Assembly (NCBI GenBank): GCA_019843655.1
Contig: JACDQD010000102.1
Location: 1,745,501 to 1,809,500, forward strand
Source: Lethocerus indicus
Lineage: Eukaryota > Arthropoda > Insecta > Hemiptera > Belostomatidae
DNA: 64,000 nt
Direction of reading: 5' to 3'
Made by a program: the position numbers and the translations under genes. The notes below the pieces were generated by a model. The model ran no database searches, had not been told where the DNA came from, and worked only from the letters and a program-made list of their open reading frames with translations. Of the stretch, positions 1 to 9,400 are shown piece by piece. How positions within the stretch are numbered: position 1 is the first letter of the stretch; each line of letters begins with the position of its first letter.

Positions 1-297
1 GCGGCCACCACCACCACCAGCGCCACCGTCGCGCGGTCTCGTTTTTCCAAAAATAGGATTATTCGAGCACAAATGTCCGAGAAAAATTCGAGATCACCGA
101 AACGAGTAAAAAAATAGGAAAACGATCTCTCGCGCTAATATTATATAAAAACTAAAAAACAACGTAAAAAGATTTAACATAAAAATATACAATAATTTAC
201 TTTCGTTGTATACATAAACTCCACGCTATAAATTGGTGAACTGGCCACGGTAAGGAGGACCTTTCTTTCTCTTTGGCTGATTAAAAGTATATCTCAA

Positions 298-342
298 TCT
301 CTCTCTCTCACTCTCTCTCTCTCTCTTTCACTCTCTCTCTCG
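298..342. repeat. (CT)n microsatellite in mex3 3' UTR
   Basis: Nearly pure CT dinucleotides with two short interruptions (CA and TTCA). In the mex3 transcript this reads as GA-rich. Confidence 0.9.
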
Positions 343-438
343 TATTTCACAGCTAAGAAACTGAAAACTATTTAACTATTGTTCGACAAGAATGAGGTAT
401 AATATGAGGTCTGCGGCGTTCCGGAGGAGTGTTTATCC

Positions 439-465
439 GGGGGGTGTCGTGGGGTGGGTTCGGGG
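439..465 (+). other. Potential G-quadruplex motif beside the mex3 stop codon
   Basis: Four G-runs, GGGGGG (439-444), GGGG (451-454), GGG (456-458) and GGGG (462-465), with loops of 6, 1 and 3 nt satisfy the usual G3+N1-7 rule. They lie on the plus strand, the template strand for mex3, so the mRNA carries the C-rich complement. Folding is predicted from sequence only. Confidence 0.5.
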
Positions 466-529
466 TCGAATAGAGGAGGGGGTAGTTGGAGGAAGAAAGA
501 AAGGCGGCAGTGTGCGAGGGCCGGACGAC

Positions 530-1524
530 TTAGGAGAGGATACGGATGGCTCCGCACACTTTGAGTTTGCAGACGGGGCAAGTCGGGTTTGGAGCGTCGC
601 GCATCCTCTCGCCGCACTCCATGCAGAACAGGTTGTGGCCGCAGGGGACGAGGGCGGCGGTCACCTCGCGCTCAGAGCACACTATGCACTCCCGCTTGCC
701 ACCGGTCACAGACTCGGCGGGAGAGGTCGAAGTCGGGGGAGAGGGCCTTGTCACGGTCGGGAACGACCAGATACTCGAGGAGGCCGTGGCTGTCTCGAAA
801 GAAGGCGAATCGCCGATACCCTCGTCCCTATCTAAGGACATGCTCCAAATGGAACCTATGTCGCCTAGGCCACCGGTCCCACCGGAATTGGACGAACTAG
901 AGGAGGCCGAACTGCATCCGGAACTGGCCGCGGAGAAGGCCGATGAAAACCCGCCTAAGGGATTCTCCGTTTGAGAGGGGAGAGCGTCCACGTAGTTGAA
1001 CAATCCGCCGAGGCCGGTCTTGCAAAGAGAGGCCAGTAGTTCGGGACACGCTTCGTCCATGATAGAATTAGTTGTGTTCAGAAGGCCCGTACCCGTCCTG
1101 AGAGCTATGTGAGCCTCGATATCCCTTCTGGCGGCCTCCACGTGTTCAGGGAGTCCCGTCACCTCGAACACGGGTTCCTTGTCCCTTGAGGGCGTCACTA
1201 TGTAGGTGTGGGTCTGGTGCTGTATACGCTTAATGGTGGCTCCCTTGGGACCTACCACAAGGCCGACCACGCGGTAAGGTACTCGTACCTGTATCGTGAC
1301 CTGGCCGGGGACGTTGGTCGGCGGCCCGGGAGGAGACAGCGAGCCCAGGTTGTTCTTGCGCGATGCTCTGATCTGTGAGAAATGGTCGGCGGCCGACAGG
1401 ATCTCTCTCTTAGCCTTGGCCACGTCCTCCTTCCGACCGGTCACCACGAACACCGGTTCCTCGCCCCTCACCGGTGTCTTAATATACGTGTTCGTCTTCG
1501 CACGAAGTGACTTGATTTTGCAGC
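530..1524 (-). CDS. mex3: MEX3 RNA-binding E3 ligase, coding exon 2 (rest of KH1, KH2, RING, stop)
   Basis: This is the second and last coding exon of a MEX3-family protein (residues 102-432 of 432). The exon begins after a TTGTTCCAG acceptor (reverse complement of 1525-1533), and its first two bases, GC, complete a Gly codon begun in exon 1. It encodes the end of KH1 (CKIKSLRAK, then [16 protein letters not shown]), a short Pro-rich linker, KH2 at about residues 177-245 with GXXG loop GPKG at 193-196, a region near 255-290, a Ser-rich low-complexity linker at about 295-320, and a C3HC4 RING. The RING ligands are C381, C384, C396, H398, C402, C405, C417 and C420. The stop TAA is at 530-532 after the C-terminus AIRILS, like the AIRIxS tail of vertebrate MEX3A-D. 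Family knowledge: MEX3 proteins bind mRNA through two KH domains and act as post-transcriptional repressors; RING-bearing members are E3 ubiquitin ligases. C. elegans MEX-3 lacks this RING, and vertebrate proteins are longer (over 500 residues). In Tribolium a mex3 gene is reported in anterior patterning through caudal repression. Identity is very secure; the developmental role here is inferred. Confidence 0.96.
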
Positions 1525-1996
1525 CTGGAACAAAACAGTATTGTCAGTAATGTACTAATTGGATGAAATGTGTATATACTTCAGTTGATATTGAGATACG
1601 ATACGATAAAAGGTAAATGTACGGATAATCCTAGGAGGAAGGGGACCTTCAATCATGGAATTAGTAAAAGGAACCGGGGGAGGGTGTCGCCCATTGAGAA
1701 GACCTTTTTGAATGATATGTGGGTGTTTGAGGACGGTAAGATGCCCGCTTACAATGTCCACGGCGGCTTCAAGTTACACGCCCGAACTCAGACAATAATT
1801 TTCCCTTCTATTATTAAGCAGAACCTATCCACGAAAGAGGCCGGTTCGGAATGTCTGGGTAAAAAAAAAATCAGACGACCAAAAACAATTGTACTGGATT
1901 GCGCAAGAAGGGGAACTGGCCACCGCTGCGCCTCCCGCCAGAACGAACGTCGTTCGTCCTTCAGATCCCAACTTCACCTTGGTCACGGTCTTTCAA

Positions 1997-1998
<2 letters not shown>

Positions 1999-2043
<45 letters not shown>
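1999..2043. repeat. (TA)n microsatellite
   Basis: Uninterrupted TA dinucleotides, about 22 units. Confidence 0.95.
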
Positions 2044-2047
<4 letters not shown>

Positions 2048-4029
2048 AATACCGGTTAAATGAACGAATTAAACTATGTAAATGATCAATTATTCTAATC
2101 AAATATTGTTTTTTGACATTCCAACAACTTCAATAATAACCACATTAAAAATAGTCGGCTACTTTAAATGGTTGCTATAATTTTGGGAACACTTGAACAT
2201 TTTTCTCCTGCAGTTTAATATCGAACCCGTTACTACAAATACCGAACCCCCCCTACACATAAATTAAATTAAATGATTTGTTAAATCAACAAACGCGATG
2301 ACTATCTCTATACGGCGATATTTAGAAAATATAATAAATATAGATTATATCTGCATATTTGTGAGGCTTTATTATCAATGGAATAATGCGCTAATTAACG
2401 AGAAACCAAATTTATCGCCACTGCTCTGAATAACTACGGACTAGTCCCTGCGGCACTAGGGGCCGGAGGGACGATGGACTGGAGAGTGTGGGAATGGTAT
2501 GCTGACCTTGCCACGGCTAATGCCACCTACAACACAACCGACCTCACATAAACCGTTGAACATGTTGGAGCAACTTGGGAACAAGTCGCGCAATTCACAC
2601 GCCCCATCGGTGAACCGCGACCTAGCTCAATGTGCGTTACAGAAATACAGAAAAAAATCCAGCCAAATTAAAAAACCAATTAAAGAATTCGGGGTCATTT
2701 TGAAGGCTATTTTACATCTGGAATGGTCTGAAAGTATTGCCTACTTGCGCAACGTTACGCGAAAACGATACGTGAACTGCGACAAGAATCGAACAGAAGC
2801 AGGCCCCGAGCAAATCTACGAAACGAGATAACGCAGAATTTCAATATTCGATCTGGAAACAGAAATAGTTAATGTGGCGTCGAATAGAACGAGAGATGGA
2901 ACGAAGAGAGAAACGGGAAAAATATAAAAGCGTTTTAGGCAGGGAAGGAAGCGTGACGAAATGGCCAGTCGGCCGAAGGTTTCCACTGCTCAAGAGCCTT
3001 GAACCTGTACCGACAGTCTAGAGGGGCCGCCGACACAGTCAATGCCAGCCGGCCCCAGCTACGCCGCCCTCAGCACCCCCCTTCCCTTCTAACCGATCTA
3101 ACTGATCACTGGGGGCCATCTTCCATCTATCCAACAACTTATCGGGGGACGATAACAATGATAATGACAAAATTCAAAGGTTATATTTCCGCCCCTCTAA
3201 CATACTTTCTTGCATGAGGTTTCATTGATTTTCTTAACTACCGCCACTTTCTGACGAAGCCGTATCGAAACCGAATAATAACTAAAAGGTGGGACGTTCG
3301 GCCTTGGGTTGCCAAAACTCCTGGCTGTTTCTCAGGTATAAGAACCAGAGTTTTTGAGGCCCGGGGCGAAAGTGCCTTGTTAGGGAGGTACCTCCTTGCC
3401 CACCCCCTCCCATCGCCAAAAAAACTACAAAATTGCGGGGGTTCTTCAAAGGCCCAATTTTGAGCTAGTTCTGAAAGAGAGGTACCCTGACCCAATGAAG
3501 AACAGCCACCGTCCAAAGTTCTGTCCGACTAACACGAACCCAAAAAACGCGACTAATGTGTTCCAAAACCACCCTGGATCGAAAATTCAAATATCAAGCA
3601 TGCAAAGGTTAGTTTTCATGTCTAAATATTCACTGAATACAATCGGTTAAATAGTTTGATGTAGGGAATTAATGTGAATCGGTACCAAACTGAATTCTTC
3701 TGTTTGTTTCGATAAAATTGTATCGACTATTCTCCGTGCCCGTTTCTAGACATAAGAGAGAATTACAGAACCGTAATATGACAAAGAAATGCATCAACGA
3801 AAGCATCGTACATATTGTTTCTGACAATGACTGACAACAGATTTCCAATCAACAGTCTCCTTTGAGGTTCTGATCAAATAGCATTCGTAACAATTACCCT
3901 AAACAGAAATTACTTGACAGAAAGTAAATCCGAAACCGGTCGGAGGCAAATGGCAAATGTGAAATGGAAGTTTGTTGACTTCCAATATTCAACGCTCAAG
4001 AATAAGTGGTCGTATAGGAGATGAGCCCT

Positions 4030-4320
4030 AATATGGGTAGGTGGACGAGGACAAACAGTGAAGAAGGAGAAGAAAAAGACAGAGAGAAAGAGAAAGAGAC
4101 GAGAGGTGTTGAGAGGATGGCTGGAGGGGAAGTGAGGGCATGGTATGCATCTCTTTCTGTCCCTCTCTCTTTCTCTGACGCTCTCTCTTTCTCTCTCCCC
4201 GTCTGCGGCTGGCCGGGTTCCCGAGCTATTCCTGGAGAGGGAGCGAGAGAGGGAACCACAGATACTGATACTGGGGAAGAGAAGTAGAGAGAGCGGGAGA
4301 GAGATAGAGAAAGCCACACT
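4030..4320. repeat. Polypurine/polypyrimidine low-complexity block with imperfect inverted symmetry
   Basis: GA-rich 4060-4110 is followed by CT-rich 4148-4200 and then GA-rich 4230-4315. The CT arm and the second GA arm are imperfect reverse complements, with a perfect inner pair GGTTCCC (4216-4222) and GGGAACC (4251-4257). A long imperfect hairpin is possible. ORFs across it are low-complexity artefacts. Confidence 0.6.
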
Positions 4321-5859
4321 TGTCCCAACTCTTCCAAGGACATCCTGCTACTACTCCCAGCTCGTTCCCTCCCCAACGACGGTCACGAACTCTTCCAGGA
4401 GTTAGACTGGACTAGAACTAAAGTGTATAGGTATATAATCTTGCCTCAAGATACTTCCCATTCGAGTAATTTCGAGCCTCAAAATGATACCAATATTATG
4501 AGTGCCTTGTATTATATTATATATTAATAATTCCTATAAATTCTGGTTTCGTTTACAAGATGTCCACGAATACTGATGATTTATTCCTGCACCAGAACAA
4601 CCGTTCATTTATCTATGGCGCATGCAGGTTCAACCAAAGTAGTAAGCAAAGTCCCTTTGCAAGAGATACTAGATGGAAATGGACCGATGGAGAGTAAGAC
4701 AAAGCGGGGCTATGGACGACACCTCGGTGTACACTTAATTGGGCGTGAACAGAATCGAGGACACAGGAAGCAACAGCGGCCCATAGGGGACCACAACACC
4801 CGCTCAAACTATATCATTCTACAGGGCTCAGTGTTCAGTTAACCTGTCTCCCTCAACCTGACACCAGATCTTTGACATACAACGATTTACAACTCCTGAA
4901 GAAATTAATAACGCTTTTCACGTTCAGATAACTACGGGGAAATGCACTGCAGATTCAACGTTATATAAAGTAACGTAAAAAGCAAATTATGAAATAAATA
5001 AATGCGTATTAAACTGCGACGAGAGATTTTGAGTGTGGACGGGTTGAGAAATGACGCACTATAGTCAAAAAACAAGCGGGGAAACTGGAATAGAGTGGTT
5101 TTATCAGTATAAATTAGTTGAGAGCTTGCCGGGGGAGCCTCACCGACGAAAATATCCAGGTATAATATTCAACAGAACTAGTATATCTTCAACTTAAGTG
5201 TTAAAATACACAATTTACACTTTAGAGAGAAATGATTTGAAGTTTTGTTTTAATTTCCTCTCCTACAGAATGGAGAGGTTCCTCTCATCTAATGTAAATT
5301 GTACCATCTTATTGCCGACATGGAAGCCTAATATACTTTAGTTACATACATAACTATATGGCAAGGAAATACTATTTCTGTATGTTAGCCTAGGCTCGGT
5401 TAACGAGAAAGAAACGCCGATGAGCACGAACATCCTATAACCGTAGTCGTAGATTAAGATGGAACTCGGGCCGCCCACAGTGAGTGTAGTCTGTATAGCG
5501 TTGGTTCTAAGAGTTATAAATACACCGAGGAATAACCTTGCTGCGGCTGCTCTAGGGTGACGAGCACACAATCTGGGGCAAACTCACACTCCACGGGGCT
5601 TCACCCTCCCCTCCAAACACTTTCTTATCGGTCGGCCGCTGATACAGCGCCGCCTTCTAGGCATTTTTTTATTTACTTCTAAAAGCCGGTTTTCCCAAAG
5701 CGCAGACCTAAGCCTCAGACTAAGTACACCTCCTCTCCAGGTCTAAATATATCATGACCACAATTACAATGTGATACGAAAACATGCTACAAATGTAGAT
5801 AAAATTAACCAACAGGACGAGTGCTAATTAATGTTCCATATATTTTCCATACAACACCC

Positions 5860-6200
5860 GGCACAAGTTTTCAGGACCCTACCTGGCCGCACGGAATGGT
5901 AATATTTCTTTCAATTAGAGCTAAGGCGGCGGCGCCTTATGATGGTGCAATGCGGGATGTGGCAAAGGAAATGTGCCAATGGGAGAGGGAGAAACTGCAT
6001 TATTGATTAACACAAGGCTTAGGGTGACCTCCATTTCCCAACAAAAATGTAAGGAGAAAAGGCCCTAAGTAAAAAAGTAATTAATCTTGCTTTCATTTAA
6101 TCACTAAAAATTAATTATCAATAACTAGATTAAAACGTTCCCCAACTTCTGAATCAATTAATCAATCGATTCCGACCATTCGACGAATTAACCCATTTCT
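5860..6200. promoter_or_regulatory. Intronic candidate element with homeodomain-site cluster
   Basis: A GC-richer core (5880-5980, with GGCGGCGGCGCC-type sequence) is followed by a dense run of TAAT/ATTA words at 6078-6190. It includes CAATTAATCA at 6155-6164, whose reverse complement TGATTAATTG matches the Hox/Extradenticle composite form, overlapping ATCAATCGAT at 6161-6170. Enhancer function is inferred. Confidence 0.3.
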
Positions 6201-6880
6201 GACGAATGAAATGTTGATCAGTAATTTCTTATTTAATCTAGCTAAACTGTTTCCATATGAACGCTACCAGAAATTACAATACTTTAATAAACCAAATTAC
6301 ACAGCCAAAAGTCCCAATACATTTTGTAAGGCAATAAAAAAAGTCATAAGGAGACCACAACACGTCGTAACCACCTTTATAGCGGTCGAAAGGTGAGGCA
6401 GCAACCGGGGTGGTATTGATTCACCGTGGTATATTAGGGAGGGGGAGAAGGCGAACAGGCGCAGCACCAACACATGGGGGAGGGTTAAGAACTGGAGGAC
6501 CACGGACAGGAGGGGAGCTGGGGCGCTGCTCAAAACGGCAGATCGATAAGAGGGCGGGTCGGTCCTGGATGGGGTGAGAGAAAGAGAGATATAATGGGGT
6601 GGAAGTAAAATAAGTTTCGAAAGGGCGACGAAAAATGGCAGCGACGAACGGATGGAGTAGAATATGGAGGAACGAAAAGGTCCTGTAATACGAATAAGAA
6701 TGAACAGGTGAGGGCCTAGAGTAGTAGAAAGGTACGCATAGACTGTTCGACGATCGAGAGGAGATACCGAGGGAGAGATTACGATAGAGAGAGAAAAGGG
6801 TGATGATAACGAGCGGGGTGAGCGCAATGCTCCTCAAACAGCATTTCCTAATAAAACCCATTGACTAGATGCGTGCTCAC

Positions 6881-6900
6881 ACTCTCTCTCTCTCTCTCTC
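6881..6900. repeat. (CT)n microsatellite
   Basis: About ten CT units within a GC-moderate intronic stretch. Confidence 0.9.
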
Positions 6901-7353
6901 CGTCTGGTGGTCTAAAACGGCGGCCAATGAACGCTGGCACTATCTTCATTACTATTAATAGTATTCACATGTTTCCCTGTGTCCCTTCTCGGTGTTTTTT
7001 GGTACTGTTTTCGTTCAAAATGACGCAAAAACACGAGGTCATAACAAAAGTGTCACACATCACCAACGGACAAAATGTTTTTCTAACCCGGTTTTATACA
7101 AAGGCGAATCTGAACCAACCAATAACAATTATGAATATAGCATTTATTGCTGAGACACATATTGACAGCATCAAAGTAAAATGCGAAAGTAAAATTATAT
7201 TCTTTGTCTTTTTACAAATAAATGCTACATCATCCTACATCAGAAAAGAATAACTCGTTGACTCGGTGATTTAAGGAAAACTATTTCTACATAAAATATA
7301 AATCTAAAATAAATTTCCAGGCAGATGTCTTCACACTACAGCAGTGGGCGTGT

Positions 7354-7380
7354 GAGCGTACGCTCGTTCTATATATAAAA
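7354..7380 (+). promoter_or_regulatory. 12-bp palindrome followed by TATA-like element
   Basis: The perfect palindrome GAGCGTACGCTC at 7354-7365 is followed by ATATATAAAA at 7371-7380 in the plus direction. This could be a small antisense promoter inside the mex3 intron, but no downstream exon is recognisable. Confidence 0.2.
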
Positions 7381-7743
7381 ATACACACACGCAATGCACA
7401 ACGGCTAACAATAGTACACGCAGACTTCCATCGGTAGCCAGCGAAACCAGCCAACGAAAACGCGCCACACTAATAAACGGTTCATCACTAGGAGGCTTTA
7501 CTCGAACGTAAACTGATAACTAGTTTAATTTTTTCATTAGTCCCGACAACAACTGGAATGTATTATTTTGTATTAATTTTATATTACTTCGTTATTTTAT
7601 CGATTTTTTCGTTCGGCTAAAGATAATTCATGCTATAAATTATTATATAAAAATGCTGATAAGCCTTTCTGAGAAACATATTCTGCTGGTCAAAGGATCG
7701 AAGACCTTCGAGTAATTAAAAAACGTGGTGTAACTCCAGTAGT

Positions 7744-7781
7744 GAAGATGTACAGGGGGGAGGAAGAGAAGATGTACAGGG
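7744..7781. repeat. 14-bp direct repeat
   Basis: GAAGATGTACAGGG occurs at 7744-7757 and again at 7768-7781, 24 bp apart, in a purine-rich stretch. Confidence 0.85.
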
Positions 7782-8787
7782 CAGATAGAGCCGAAGCGGG
7801 GAGGAAGAGCCCCCCGGCCGAGTTAACCTTCAGCGCCCGCTCGATCCAGCTACGAACAATAACCTTGGGTGCCATTGAGTCACTCACCGTAGAGCAGAGA
7901 GCGAGGGCAGTCTATATAGTCTATCCATCTAGGGGCTCTCGGCCACTCACCGCTACAGTTCAGTTCAACAGCGGAGAGTGAACCCGACACAGCCCACTCC
8001 CTCACTGCCTCTATATCTATATCTTATACATCTACCCGATTATTATAAGTTACCGCCTTTATTCAATGTTCTACCTTAATAATTTATAGAGGCATACATT
8101 TATATCTTGCCGACAAAAGTTACAACCTCACACAAAGTGAAACTATTGTTCCTATACGTGTCTAGAGGGGGATTTCAGTAGTAATATACTGCTAGTATAC
8201 GGAAGTGTTACCAACCACAATCAAATGCTTTATTTGAGTGACCTATAATCACATCTAAAATCCAAATGGGTGTTCCGATATGCACGCCCACACACTACAT
8301 TGATTAATCGACAAATCGCGAGTGGAAACAAATTTGTAACACCCTTACATTCGAGACGATAAACAGTATTGAACTTTGAGTAAGACACTGTAACAAGAAC
8401 ATGTGTGAAATTCTTAAGCCGCATTTCAAAGCGGCCGACGACTCCAATCCTACATCTCCCACACTTCTCTTGAGTCCAGAAAAACATTGTGCCGGCCACT
8501 ACTTCTGCCAAACATGCGACAATTAATTACTCCGGGCGCCGTAATGGAAGTTCGGAAAGTTATTCGCCGGGGGGACCGCGGGGATGATGTCACCATAGAA
8601 TAGTGAAAGGATTCCTCGACCGCGGATGACGACGACCCGAAGTTAGAGAGCCCGAGGGTCGGCCAAGGGGGACTGCCCCGTCTCAAGGCTAACAATCCAC
8701 ACCATTCCTCACTGCCGGCGAACTAGCCAATGACTTTTATATACAACGCCGTTAATCAGTTTGAAGAACCGCTTCTAGTTTAATCCA

Positions 8788-8801
8788 TGGTGAAATTCAC
8801 C
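8788..8801. promoter_or_regulatory. Nuclear-receptor-like inverted repeat, copy 1
   Basis: TGGTGAAATTCACC contains GGTGAA and TTCACC arms around one central base, an IR-1 arrangement resembling ecdysone-receptor/USP elements though not their consensus. The identical 14-mer occurs at 56110-56123. Confidence 0.3.
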
Positions 8802-9029
8802 TGACAAGAGAGAGACTCTTCCGGTAGCCCAACAACATTTTTCACATTAAGGAAGATTCGCAGGAGCATCCGAAGACGTGTATACTAGCTTACAACAAAA
8901 AAATCAGATATTCATTTGAAAATTATGCATATCTTTTTTTTCTGCCCTAAGAATTTGCTACTCTTATTATGGTAGAAGAAAGAAATAATGCCTTGAAAAA
9001 TAATAATAATCTTAATGACAAATATGGTC

Positions 9030-9400
9030 TAGGTGGCGGCCATCTTGCACGCCGCAAGCTCGGCCAATGTCCTCGGCCCGGCCGTGCATTCACCGATGAT
9101 TTAATAGGTTATTGCTGCCGTAATTTTGCCGCATTTTCACACAGATTTTATCCGTCACCAAATCACTTCTCGACGTACATTCTGCCCAATTGGATTAACT
9201 CTCCCGGGTATATAAACCACAGAAAATCTGAAACTAGACGATCTCTTTCCTATGGATACACGAGGACGCGCTTAAATATTACGGTCGTGGGCAACCAAAA
9301 TATATTAAGGGACGCGCCCACGCCCCAAGAAAAGCTACTACCGGCTCTCCCAAGGCCGAGCCAGGCGGGCGAAGGTTTTCCTGGCGTGATAAACAACGCC
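9030..9400. promoter_or_regulatory. GC-rich intronic candidate element with YY1/Pho-like and EGR-like sites
   Basis: GGCGGCCATCTTG at 9035-9047 is a good YY1/Pleiohomeotic-type site. CGCCCACGC at 9315-9323 is the reverse complement of the EGR consensus GCGTGGGCG. A CCAAT-like word near 9185 and TATATAAA at 9209-9216 also occur. The 183-codon ORF spanning it has no domain and low-complexity Asn and Phe runs, so I do not treat it as a gene. Confidence 0.35.

Larger units (their letters stand above)
1..529 (-). other. mex3 3' UTR (incomplete at window edge)
   Basis: This sequence lies immediately downstream of the mex3 stop codon on the minus strand. I see no clear AATAAA or ATTAAA signal in the mRNA sense before the window edge, so the transcript probably continues to the left. 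It contains a CT-rich tract (GA-rich in the mRNA) at 298-342, a G-rich quadruplex-like stretch on the plus strand at 439-465, AT-rich sequence at 100-240, and a CCACCA-rich GC block at 1-40. MEX3 transcripts usually have long 3' UTRs, which fits. Confidence 0.7.
1525..5800. other. Intronic stretch, 3' end of mex3 intron
   Basis: No gene seen. It holds a (TA)n tract at 1999-2043, moderately GC-rich patches at about 1640-1960, 2450-2640, 3030-3560 and 5570-5650, and a purine/pyrimidine-rich inverted block at 4030-4320. The rest is unremarkable AT-rich DNA. Confidence 0.6.

Noticed and set aside
546..974. Plus-strand ORFs of 103-147 codons over the mex3 RING exon
   Set aside because: They are antisense shadows of the GC-rich mex3 coding exon and show no domains.
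6297..6861. 146- and 176-codon minus-strand ORFs
   Set aside because: Two overlapping frames are open at once, typical of stop-poor composition rather than coding.
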